Shown here: positions 53,215-64,000 of the stretch, piece by piece | How the letters are laid out: each line of letters opens with the position of its first letter | How positions within the stretch are numbered: the first letter of the stretch is position 1 | Source of the DNA: Ophiosphaerella korrae | Taxonomy: Eukaryota; Ascomycota; Dothideomycetes; Pleosporales; Phaeosphaeriaceae | Direction of reading: 5' to 3' | DNA length: 64,000 bases | NCBI GenBank assembly: GCA_028456385.1 | Contig: JALNQF010000035.1 | Span: forward strand, 241,199 to 305,198 | The notes under the pieces: generated by a model | The model's input: only the letters and a program-made list of their open reading frames with translations | Database searches by the model: none | What the model was told of the DNA's origin: nothing | Translations under genes and position numbers: made by a program

Positions 53215-53956
53215 ATTATATATATAAATTAACTAAAGTATCTTAGCTTCTTATATTTATAATATACTATATCTTTCTTTTATTTTAAATAGTAGTTCTT
53301 TATATAGTAGCTTAGTTTACTATAGTTAAAGGACGTAAAGTCTTTATTCTTCTTTTATTTTTATCTTTATTAGTATTAAAGACTATAAAGTCTCTCTTAT
53401 TATAGTTCTAAGTAGATCCTTTATACTTATTTTTCTTCTATTCTTAAAGATTATTATTAATTTATATTACCTACTATTTTAAAGCTTCTAGTATTCTTAA
53501 TTTTTCTATATAAATTATTTTATATTATATTTTTAAGTTTAGTTCTTATTTAAATCTTAATATAAGAAATATTTTATTCTATTCTATATTTTATAATAGT
53601 TATTTAAACTATAATATATATTTAGGAATACTTTTATTCTATATAAGCTTCTCTAGTCTTTTTTTAGCTTACTAGGTAATATCTATATCTCTAAATACTA
53701 CTCTTATTTATCTAGTAAAGTATTTATAACTTCTAAAGATAGCTTTTATTTTATCTTTTTCGTTTATCTAAGTATATATTATATAGTCTATCTAGTAAAG
53801 TTTAAACTATCTTATTATATCTCTTTTAAGGTATATTCTAATATATATTACCTTCTTATCTTCTCTATTAAAGTATAGTACTTATATATTAATCTAAAGT
53901 TATACTAATACTATAAAGAGTTTTAGGTTTTCTCTTATTTTATTAAACTTCTTAAG
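53215..53956 (-). pseudogene. gag fragment of the same gypsy family
   Basis: About 740 bp similar to 51540-52290 of the full-length element in the same (minus) orientation, without pol. It is cut on the right by the start of another LTR at 53957. RIP-mutated and non-coding. Confidence 0.75.
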
Positions 53957-54397
53957 TGTTATAGTTATAACAAGAGAAACCTAACTTAAGCTAATTAGCT
54001 CTACCCTAGATAATAATAGTATATATAATCTATAGAGTAATAAACTTAATTAAGAAACTAACTATAATAGAGATACGTAATAAATTCGCGATTTATAATC
54101 TTAGTAAATACAAAGTATAAAGCTAAGTACGTAATAAATTTATAATTTATAATCTTAGTAAATATAAAGTATAAAGCTAGCTAAGAAACATAGGTATATA
54201 GTTAGTAACAACGTGTATTATTAGAATAGGATTAGTAATCTAATCCTTTAACTATAGAACGCTAATATAAAATAGTTGTAAAATATCTTCTATTATTTAT
54301 AGTTATTACTAATTACTATATAAGCTTTTGTTATTACCATGTAATCTACTAATAACCTAGGGGTTATTAGGAAGTTAACCTTAGCGTACCTATTACA
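53957..54397 (+). repeat. LTR (5' LTR of a truncated plus-strand gypsy element)
   Basis: 441 bp, from TGTTATAGTTATAACAAGAG to CCTATTACA. The TG...CA ends are intact. It is followed directly by the internal start CCTTACTAATT, as next to the 52628 LTR in reverse. Confidence 0.9.
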
Positions 54398-56648
54398 CCT
54401 TACTAATTTAGTTATTATAAGAAGCGAAGCGTAAGTAGTATATAGTCTAGCTAACACAATAGTAGAAAGTTTAACTAAATAAGTAGCTAAAGTACCTATA
54501 AGTAGTTATAAGTTAGATAATACTATATAAAAAGTAGTTAGAGAATATATAAATAACTTAATCTTTAAAAAAGAAGATATAAAAATAGTAATTAACACCT
54601 TAGAAACTTAGAATAAAGAACTTTAAGAGTATATAAAATAAAATAAAGCTTAGATTAAAGCTATTATTAAAGGATAAAACTAAATAGAATTAATTACGTA
54701 ACGCCTAGAAATAAGAATAATAAAGAAACTACTAAAGATACCTATCTTTAAAAAATTTAATAGAATAAAAGAGAAATTAAAACCTTTTATAGTATTAGTA
54801 TAACTCTAAATAGATATATAAGTACTACACTTTAATATAGAAGAAAAGAAGGTAATATATATTAGAATATACCTTAAAGAAGATATAATAAGATAGTTTA
54901 AACCTTACTAAATAGATTATATAATATATACTCTAATAACCTAGAAAGATAAAACTAGAGCTATCTTTAGAAGTTATAAATACTTTACTAAATAAATAAG
55001 AGTAGTATTTAGAGATATAGATATTACCTAATAGGCTAAAGAAAAGCTAAAAAAGCTTATATAAAACAAGAGTATTCTAGAATACGTATTATAGTTTAAA
55101 TAACTATTATAAAATATAAAGTAGAATAAGTTAACTTTAATATTATAATTTAAATAAAGACTAAATATAAAAATCTAATACAAGATAATCTATATAGAAA
55201 AACCTAGAATACTAGAAGCTCTAAAGTAATAGGTAATATAAATTAATAATAATCTCTAAGAATAGAAGAGAAATAAGTATAGAGGATCTACTTAGAACTA
55301 GGATAAAAGAGACCTTATAATCCTTAATACTAATAAGGATAAGAAAAAGAAGAAAAATAAAGACTTTACGTACTTTAACTATAGTAAGAAAAGCTACTAC
55401 GTAAAAGATTACTAATTACAAAAGAAGAAATATATAGTATATTATAAATATAGAAAACTAAGATACTTTATAAAAGATTATAGAAGTAAAGACTATAAGA
55501 AAGATAAAGAAGCCTAGTTAAAAACAACTAAAGGTAAGAAGGAAGTACTAAAAGTATAAGCTAAACCTTAAAAGAAAGTAGCTAGAAGTAAGGAATTATA
55601 ATATATAATACTCTATTAGTCCTTTTATTATAAAAATAACTACTATATATATCTCTCTAGTAAGTAGAAAGTAAGATAGTTCTTATAAAAGAATAGAGTA
55701 GTAGTAATAAAAGAAAATAGAATAAAAGTATAGCTAGAAGAAATAGCTTATATAATAGGCCTACTAGTAAAAGATCTAAAAGAGGAAGAGCCCTAGACCC
55801 TATTAATCTAGGCTAAAGGACTAGTATAGAATAAAGAAACTACTATAGCTTCTTCTAAAAGACTAAGAGAAAGTAAGAAATAAGTTAGTATAAGAGGTAT
55901 AGAGTATACCTAGCTAAATATATATAGTTATAATAGCTATATAATAATAGATATAGAGAGATAAAATAAATAATAGAAGTTTATTTAGAAATACTTACTA
56001 GTTATAAGTATAGAGAAAGTGTATAAAGACTAGAAAGAGTATAATCTTAAAAAAATAAAGTTTATACTATTTTAAGAATAAATAAAATAATATATAGTTA
56101 TAGTAAGAAGAATACTTATATAAAGAGAATAGTAATTCTTTATAAGAAAAACGTAATAGATTAATAAAGCCTATATACTAAGAGTACTAGTAGTATACTA
56201 TATTCTAATAATAGAAACACTTAGAAAAGATAAATACTAGGAAGGAGATAATAAAATAATAAACCTAAAACATCTAGTATACTTTAAAGTATTATAGATA
56301 TTATACTTAGATAAGAATTATATTATATATAAGAATCCTAAAGTAAATAATAGTATATAGTATATAAGAAGAAGAGGCTATAACTATACAAGAGTAATTC
56401 TAGTAAAAGATATCTAAGAATAAAAAGTAATACTAAAAGAAAGTTACGTAGTAGTAAGACCTAGACTAAAACTATCTAAGAAATATATCTAAGGAGGACT
56501 ATAGTATAAATATACTTATAATAAATACCTAAAGTATAAAGAATATAAACTTAAAGTAGGCCTATAGCCTAAGAAAGATAGATAATTTATAAAAATATCT
56601 ATATAAAAATAACTAGAAAGTATAGGAAGCCTATATATTATAAAATTA
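54398..56648 (+). pseudogene. gag-protease fragment of a truncated gypsy element
   Basis: Colinear with the first 2.25 kb of the full-length element interior (reverse of 50360-52627). Two zinc-knuckle motifs at about 55371-55500 are recognisable as YFNYSKKSYYVKDY and YYKYRKLRYFIKDY, where every Cys of the CCHC pattern has become Tyr, and in each knuckle the conserved Gly-His is altered: pure G-to-A and C-to-T change. No RT or integrase follows; the fragment ends in the 20-bp minisatellite. Confidence 0.85.
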
Positions 56649-56779
56649 GGTATATACTAAAGAAAGAAGGTATATACTAAAGAAAGAAGGTATATACTAA
56701 AGAAAGAAGGTATATACTAAAGAAAGAAGGTATATACTAAAGAAAAAAGGTATATACTAAAGAAAGAAGGTATATACTA
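56649..56779 (+). repeat. 20-bp minisatellite, about 6.5 copies
   Basis: Unit ggtatatactaaagaaagaa, six full copies (the fifth with one G-to-A change) plus a partial. The unit matches, in mutated form, a single-copy stretch at the same place of the full-length element (reverse of about 50345-50375, GGCACTTATTAAAGAAAGAA), so it arose by local amplification inside the retrotransposon. Confidence 0.93.
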
Positions 56780-59700
56780 TTATAGGGTTGTATACCTAAT
56801 ATAGATCTAGGGCCTAAAGGCTTATTAGTCTTAAAGAACTTAGACTTTATTAGCTAAACTAGTTCTAAACGTTATTTACACTCCTATAGATTATATCTTA
56901 TAACTTAAGAGCTTATTAGCCTCTTCTCTCTCTTTTACTTTTCTTCCTTAATAGTTTACTTCCTTATAAGCTCTTAGTACTTATATTTCTTTAGTAACTA
57001 CCTACCTCCTTTTTACTATTCCTTTCTTTATAATACTCTACTATATACCTCTCTCCTTATATAGAGCTTAGTTCTATTAAGCTACTATACTTAATTAAGA
57101 GCTTCTAGCCTAAAGAGAGGGTAAAACCTACCTTAACCTATAAACCTCTTTCCTATTTTATTAGCTATAAGGTACTTAAACTATTAGATCTAAAATAATT
57201 TAGATTTATAATTTAGCCCTACTCTATAAATAGTCTAGTATCTAGCGCTAACTATATTTATAGTTAGAGAGTAACTTAGGCCTTCTAGCTAAAATATTAA
57301 TATTAATAAAAGAGAATAAAGATATTAAGTTCCTAAGAGCTTTCTTCCTCTTAAATAACTTATAGCCCTTTAGGTATTAATTACTATATATTGTCTATAA
57401 ACTACTAATCTAACTCTAGCTATAGCTATAACTTACTTAAGCCTACTCTAAGGGAACGCTAGCTTTATTAGCGCTGTTACCTAATACAAAGCTTAAGTTA
57501 CGCTACTTCTATTTTTTTATATTAGCTATTATTTTTATTTTAGAGTGTTTATAGCTTAGGACTTTAAAGATACTACTTTTATCTTCTACTTATAATACTT
57601 TTCTCTTAAGGGCTCTAGATCTAATATCTAAAGAGTTATTTATAGAGTATTTACGTAGTTTTTAGGTTATTTAATAAAATTTTTATATAGACGTATTATA
57701 TAGCTTGTAGTAGTAGCTACCTATCTTCTTATAATTTTTTTTTATATACGTTTTACGAGCTATAGTAGTTTTTACCTTTCTATAATAGTTCTTTTACTTA
57801 ACGTATCTCTACTTACTAAATTCTTCTCTTACTTATTAATTTTTAATAGCTAGCTCTTTTCTTATATATATATATTTATTAGTTAAGCTAGTGTAAGGCC
57901 TTTAGGCTTTATATTTAAACGTCTTTACTAGTAGTTAGGCTCTTATAGTTATTTACTCTTATAATTTTTAGTAAAGTTATAAATACTTTCTAGAGGCGTA
58001 CTTAAACTTTATCTCTCTATTTTTTATTCTATTTTCTTCTTCTTTTCTTTAGGCTTATCTTAGCTACTCTATACTCTCTTACTAGTTTCTTAGCTCTATT
58101 CTCTTGTTTACTTTCTACTTTAATTATTATAGCTACTTTTAACTTCTAACCTAGGTTCTATATAGCTAGCTAGCTTAGCTAGAGTAACTATAGTAGTAAT
58201 AATCTTTCTTAGCTACTTTATAACTTAAGTAAACTACCTTTAGGTTACTATTAAACTAAGAGTAGGGCTTCTTACCTTATTTCTATAATATATTATTTTT
58301 AGTATAAAAGTAAGTATCTATCTTTCTTACCTATAAGCTCTTAGGTCTTACTAACTACGCTTTTCTCTTAGTTATTACCTATTTCCTTAACTACTCTCTC
58401 TTACTTAACTTACTTTATAACCTTCTTAACTAAGCCTTTAATATTTTTAAAGAGTATAACTTTAGCTAGCTTCTTTCTTTTATCTAAGAGTTTATATATA
58501 CTTACTATAATAAGTATAAGAATAGGGCTTACTAGTAGAATAGTCTCTATAATATTTATTCTTATAACCTTAATAGCTTCTTCTATACTTCTAATAGCTC
58601 TTAGTCTCTCTTCTACTAGCTATACTATTAGGTACGCTATTATAAAAGTTAAGAGATACTTACTTAAAACTTTTTAGCTACTTAAGCTATACGCTTATAA
58701 GATCTTTCTTTAATTAATAATCCTTAAGAGATATAGGCTTATTATAAAGCTATAGTCTACATAAGTTAGCGTACTTAGAAGACTATTAGCCTTTATAGGG
58801 CCTTACTACTAGGGCTACTACTACTAGGCTCTAATAGGGCTATAGCTTATAGTTCTAAAGAGAAGAGTAATTGTAGCTATACTACTTATATTTATAGTAG
58901 TATTAGATACTCTATTTTCTTTAATAATAAAGGTATTATCTACTTTAATAGCTCTTATATTTATTATTATATTTAGGGCTATAATTATAGGTTAAGTAAG
59001 TTTTTAACTTTATTTTTCTTTTTACTTAATCTTATCTTAATAGTCTTTTAGAGCTTAGCTAACGTATTTTTAGTAGTCTAGTAGCTAAACGCAAGTAAGT
59101 ACTTTCTTAAGTTAAAGGTTTTACTAAGAGTTACTACTATATTACTAAGCTCTTTAAGTAAGAGCGTACTTACGCTAATACTTTTATTCTTATAGCTACT
59201 TAGTCTTCTAGCTACTTTATTACTACGCCCTTTACGCGTAATACTATAGTAGCTAATATTTAGTATCTTATTTACTAAAACGTTTTCTTAAGTTATTAAG
59301 TAGCTTATAGGCGTTTTCTTATAACGCCTAGTAAGCTAGTACGTCCTTATAGGCTTAGGGCTTACCTAGTAGTATATAGTATAAATAAGCCTAAAGATAA
59401 TAACTCTAAGACTTTTAGCTATCTTTATAGCTTTACTAATAATCCTTTTTACTAGTAAGCTTATAGCTAGCGTCTCTAGGGTTATACTATACCTAAGAGT
59501 AAGTCTAATAATTCTCTACTTACTATTTTCTCTATAGTAGATAAGGCCCTTGTTTATTAGGTTCTTTTTAGTTCTTCTTACTTTTTATCTCTTTCTAGTG
59601 TTAGTAAACACTCTTAAAGTACTTTTTTTAGTAGTTCTAGCTTACTTTTAAGCTTTTATACTACTCTAAATTCTCTTTATTAACTACTAGCCTCTTAGGC

Positions 59701-60400
59701 TTTATAAGGTACGCCCTTACGCTTTTCTTACTCTACTAACCTAGAGTTAGATATAAGTTACTTAGGTTTTAATAAGAGTTTAGGATATACTTATAAATAC
59801 TCTATTAAGTCTCTTACTACTTTTACTCTTACTTCTAGCTACTATCTAGCTACTTTTTTAACTTCTCCTCTTTATACTCTACCTTCTAGTAGTAGTATTC
59901 TTACTCTAGTCTATTCTTAATTTAATATAATAGGTTTAGGCTCTTCTACTTCTCTTTCTAAAGGCTTTTAGTTTCTTATTTCTATACTCTTTTTACCTCT
60001 TTAGTATTCTTTTAGCTTTCTACTTTAAAATCTTTAGCTTTAGAATTAGGATTACTATTATACTTATTATCTAGGTAGTATTTACTTTTAGCTACCTAGG
60101 TTTAGTCTTAGAAGTCCTCTTGCTACTTAAGCTTCTTCTTTTAGTTCTAAGAATAGTAATTAGTAATAATAGGTAATATAGGGTTTTTCTTCTTAGTATC
60201 TAAGTACTAAGGCTTCTTTAGTTATTTGTTTTTAGAGAAAATTAACTAAGTTCTTTTCTTTCTATTACTAATTTTCCTATTTACTTATAATACCTACTTG
60301 TTTCTTCTTCTATTTAAAATTTTTAGCTAATTCTTAGCTAAGATTAATCTCTTTATTAGGTTCCTTTTATACAAAGAATTTAAAGTTAGCTAGATTAAAT
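56780..60400. other. Unassigned RIP-mutated DNA
   Basis: About 3.6 kb of TpA-rich sequence. I could not recognise LTRs, domains or similarity to the two gypsy families here. It is probably one or more further mutated transposons. Confidence 0.4.
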
Positions 60401-63163
60401 TTAGGCTTTTATACTAGGATTTAAACTAATTATAGCTAATAAGTTTATACTAGTAATAGTAAGTCCTATCTATATTATTCTTGTACTTGCCTACTTTACC
60501 TTCTAAATACTAGCTCTATTAGTACTAGTTTATCTAATACTCTTTTAGGTTACTCTTTAGTATTAGGCAAAGCTTACTCTTTCTTTTATCTAACTATAAA
60601 ATCTTTAGCTTCTAGCTCTAAATTTTCTAAAATATCTATTAGTTCCTACTAGCTTTACTAGTAGAATTCTACTACTCTTACTCTTAGAGTGTAGTTTCTA
60701 AACTTTGTACTATCTAGGTTAGTAAGCTAGTACTATCTAGAGGGATATAACTAGACGACTTAATAAAGGCCCTTCTACTAAGGTTAGAGTTTCTACTATC
60801 TAGATTTATTCTAGTTACTAAATAAGTCTTAGATAAGTACTTATATTCCTTTAGGTATATCTTTTATATATAATATCCTTTTAGTATTAAACTATTCTTT
60901 ACTTTCTTTTTTTAGCTTAATTATATAATCTATAGCTTCTTAGAGTTTATTATTATATTTATTAAACTACTAAGCTTATAATACTAAGAGCGTAGTAGTA
61001 TTATAAACTTCTAACTATAGAAAGGTTTACTATATAAGGACGTAGAGTTTAATAGGTAAGACTTGTTCCTAGCTATATATAAAGTATATTAGTATCTCTC
61101 TAGTACTATATTTTACTATAACCTTGTCTACCTATAGCGCGTAAAGTAGATTATCTACCTAATTACCTTTAATCTTTTAGAAGGTAGCTACTAACTCTTT
61201 ATAGCTTCTTTTAATTATTCCTTAGCTTTAGAAGTAATAAGTACTTCTAATAACCTTTTAGGTACTATATAAGTAAGTAAGGTTAGTAACTAGTCCTTTA
61301 TTTTCTAGTCTTCTATCTACTATTATTTTAAATAGTACTCCTTATCTTAAAAATATATCTTGTTTTAGGAACTTTATAATAGCTTCTAATATATTAACTC
61401 TAAGAGCTTTAGCCTCTACGTATAAGCTTATAAAGTCTTAATATATAATTATATATCTCTTACTTTCTTTACTATTAGGTATATAAACTATATCTAGTAT
61501 AATCTATCTCTATAAGACCTTAGGTCTCTAATTTAGGTATAGCTCTTCTTCTACTATCTAAGGTAAATAAAATTAATATTCTTAGTAAGATTTTATATAG
61601 GTTTCTATATCTTTAAATATATTTAGCTAGAAATATTACGTCTAGATCTTTTACTATATTCTTTCTTAGCTTTAGTATCTACTTTTATTGTGTAGTACCT
61701 TTAGAATCTCTAGCTACTTTTCTTTCTTATCTACTACTCTTTTTAGTAAGTACTATTTAGAGCCTTTAGCTTATAAGAGTCTTTATATAACCTTATACTT
61801 TTACGTATTTCTATAGAGCTTTTAGGTGTCTATTCTACTTATTCTAGCTAAAGTTTATAGTATTACTAGCTATTTTATAATATTACGTAGAAAAAGCGTT
61901 TCTAGAGTATCTAGTACGCTTAGGTCTATTTCTATCTTTAAGTATATAAATTCTAGGTCTTAAAGGCTTATCTATAGTAAGATAAAGGTTATAGACCCTA
62001 GATAGTAGTCTATAAATTCTTCTACGTCTTCCTTAGGCTCTTTTAGTAGCTACTATCCTAGTAGCTCTAGTTACTTTAAGAGAGTATCTACTACTACGTT
62101 CTTTTTCTTAGCTACGTGCTTTATATTAAATTCCTATATATTTAGAAAGGTAAGCTATCTTGTAATTAGAGCTCCTAAGAGGTCGCTAGCACTTTAATTA
62201 AGTTAATCTATAAGTATATAGGCGTCTATTTCTACTATAAAATAAACTCTATAGATCTATAAGTAGAATTTCTTAAGTACTAGTAGTATAGCTTTATACT
62301 TATATTTCCTAGAATCTTAGTTACGCTCTAAAAGTAACTATACTCCTAATTTATAGTATACTACGTTTTAATAGCCTTTTAGGTTTTTTTACTAAAGTAC
62401 TATACTTTAACTCTTTTTACTTCTATTAACTAATATAATAATTAGTCTAATAGGCTTACTATAGTCTATAGAGACTAATACTAGTATACTAGTTAGTTAA
62501 GTTTTTAATTTATCTATAGTAAGAGAAGCTTCTTAACTCTATTTAAATTCTTTATTCTTCTTTAGTAGCTTAAATAGTAGTATTACTATCTTAGTAAAAC
62601 CTTTAATCTAGATTCTATAGTATACGTAAAAGCTAATAAATATTTAGACTTCTTTTAGAGATCTATAAGCTAGCTATTTAATTATCTTTTAGACCTTCTT
62701 ATTAGCTAAGTACTAGCCCTCTTTATCTACTATATACCCTATAATCCCTATAGAGTTGTAGTACTAATCTAATTTAAGACCTAAGGTAGTAGTACTAGCC
62801 CTCTTAAGGTTACGTAAAACTTTATCTATATTAATAATATATTTACTAATAAACTTTTAGATCCTAAGTTCTAGTAAGTCTAAGTTATAGTCTATTTTTA
62901 GGCCTTTTACTACGATGTTATCTATATATAATATATAGCTAGTTAGAATTAATTCTTATAGGATTTTAGTTACTACTTATATAAACTTAGTAATAGAGTT
63001 TATAGTACTTATAAGTAGAGTATATTACTATACTAGTCTATAAGTTAGTATATAAAATACTATAAGTAGTCTAGAGTCTTAATAGAGCTCTACTTAATTA
63101 TATCTAGAGAAGAAGTCTATTAGGGATATAACGTAGTAACTTATAAATTCTTCTAAGAATTTA
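60400..63163 (-). pseudogene. pol remnant of a second Ty3/gypsy family
   Basis: The minus-strand translation gives RT/RNase H landmarks at about 62200-63100: YIDNIVVKG (mutated YxDD box, forward about 62899-62935), LKIDYNLDLL, GIIGYIVDKEG, VYYRIWIKGF-like and ALVSIDYS-like segments. Integrase landmarks lie at about 61050-61620: IILDIVYIPNSK, YVEAKALRVNILEAIIKFL, GNWVDNLLYAL. The motif set differs from the 46-53 kb element and matches another common fungal gypsy lineage. Heavily interrupted by RIP-type stops. Its 5' part continues right of the solo LTR and probably out of the window. Confidence 0.8.
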
Positions 63164-63168
63164 TCTAG

Positions 63169-63609
63169 TATTATAGCTATAACAAGAGAAAACTAATTTA
63201 AACTAATTAGCTTTACTATAGATAACAACAATATATATAACTTATAAGATAATAAACTAGACTAAGAGACTAACTATAATAGGGATATATAATAAATTCG
63301 TAATTTATAATCTTAGTAAATATAAAGTATAAAGCTAAACACGTAATAAATTTGTAATTCGCGATCTTAGTAAACACGAAGTATAAAGCTAGCTAAGAAG
63401 CCTAGGTATATAGTTAGTAGTAATGTATATTATTAGGATAGTATTAGTAATTTAATTATTAACTACAAGTAATAATACTAAGATAGTTATAAAATATCTT
63501 CTATTATTTATAGCCTATTATAGATTATAACACGAGCTCTTACTATTACTTCCTAATCCCCTAATAACCTAAAGGCTACTAGGAAGTCGACTCTAGGCGA
63601 CCCGTTACA
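63169..63609 (+). repeat. Solo LTR with target-site duplication
   Basis: 441 bp, TATTATAGCTATAACAAGAG...CCCGTTACA, flanked by TCTAG on both sides (63164-63168 and 63610-63614). No internal element follows, so it is a solo LTR left by LTR-LTR recombination. It retains more CA/TG and CG (GTCGACTCTAGGCGACCCG near its end) than the other copies, which suggests it is the youngest or least mutated one. Confidence 0.88.
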
Positions 63610-63614
63610 TCTAG

Positions 63615-64000
63615 GTTTAGAAGTAAGTTAGCGTCCCTAATAGTTACACTATTAGTGCGCTAGGTATTATTAATAAGTTAGTATCCTTAGTCCTTTTTTT
63701 TTACTAGGAACTAGAAGTTACTATATAAGCTTTTACTTAATTTAAGGACTTTTTAGTCTAACTATTCTTAAATTATCTTATTAACTACTTCTCTTAGTTT
63801 ATAAAGTATAGAGAAGCTATCTTCTTTTTAAGCTTTATAGAGTACTATATTAATTTAAACTAGTAGGATAATATTAGAGTAGATATAGCCTAATTCTATA
63901 AAGTTAAAGCTTAACGTAGCTTTTTAATATAGAAAAACTTTAATTAGTATCTCTCTTTCTCTTAGCTATAGCTAGTTAGCGATCTTTATTTTTACTAGCT
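63615..64000. other. RIP-mutated DNA at the window edge
   Basis: Probably the continuation of the transposon interrupted by the solo LTR. No motif was recognised. Confidence 0.4.

Larger units (their letters stand above)
44490..64000. repeat. AT-rich, RIP-saturated heterochromatin-like block
   Basis: Over 19 kb with no intact gene. CpA and TpG are nearly absent for long runs while TpA, and even CpG, persist, as expected if CpA was converted to TpA on both strands. All identifiable content is transposons. The block continues past the right window edge. Confidence 0.9.

Noticed and set aside
56649..56779. Regular repeats considered as a CRISPR-like array
   Set aside because: Units are head-to-tail without spacers, in a fungal retrotransposon; a minisatellite explains them.

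Overview
The window looks like nuclear DNA of a filamentous ascomycete, probably a Dothideomycete/Pleosporales-type fungus. The evidence is short GT-AG introns of about 41-141 nt with fungal CTAAC/CTGAC branch sites, single-copy eukaryotic genes in fungal form (TFB2, TOF1, PEX14, seipin, an SR splicing factor), and a TE block mutated in the pattern of repeat-induced point mutation (RIP). The species is inferred from style, not from any database search.

Layout. 1-7.7 kb is a gene-dense euchromatic stretch: the 3' part of ETF-ubiquinone oxidoreductase, a two-RRM SR protein, an intradiol dioxygenase, a RING-like protein and a secreted Ser/Thr-rich repeat protein. 7.7-16.4 kb is an accessory patch. 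It holds a MITE-like inverted repeat, a decayed pogo/Fot1 transposase, a small Cys-rich ORF, an unusual protein kinase, and a tandem segmental duplication carrying two paralogous coiled-coil genes plus a duplicated scrap of the TFB2 3' end. 16.2-44.3 kb returns to core genes: TFB2, a 7-exon ACOT13-like thioesterase, a long disordered protein, TOF1, 3-hydroxyacyl-CoA dehydrogenase, two hypothetical proteins, PEX14, two small hypothetical proteins, seipin, a 767-aa disordered protein and a 994-aa mitochondrial-type protein. From about 44.47 kb to the right edge there are no genes. This is AT-rich, TpA-dominated DNA almost without CpA/TpG. It contains a RIP-mutated pogo element, a full-length 7.0-kb Ty3/gypsy retrotransposon (442-bp LTRs, 5-bp target duplication) nested in an older LTR, a 5'-LTR plus gag fragment ending in a 20-bp minisatellite, remains of a second gypsy family, and a less mutated solo LTR with its own target duplication.

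How the genes relate. There is no operon or obvious biosynthetic cluster. Several genes touch lipid and acyl-CoA metabolism (ETF-QO, hot-dog thioesterase, 3-hydroxyacyl-CoA dehydrogenase, PEX14, seipin), which may be coincidence. Two head-to-head pairs, TFB2/thioesterase and TOF1/hydroxyacyl-CoA dehydrogenase, share intergenic promoters of about 280 and 205 bp. Exon reconstruction gave very short internal exons of 6 nt (SR protein), 7 nt (PEX14) and 13 nt (thioesterase).

No clearly new biological system was found. The most distinctive signals are the TFB2-tail segmental duplication, the microexons, the atypical kinase, and the datable layers of RIP-mutated nested elements.
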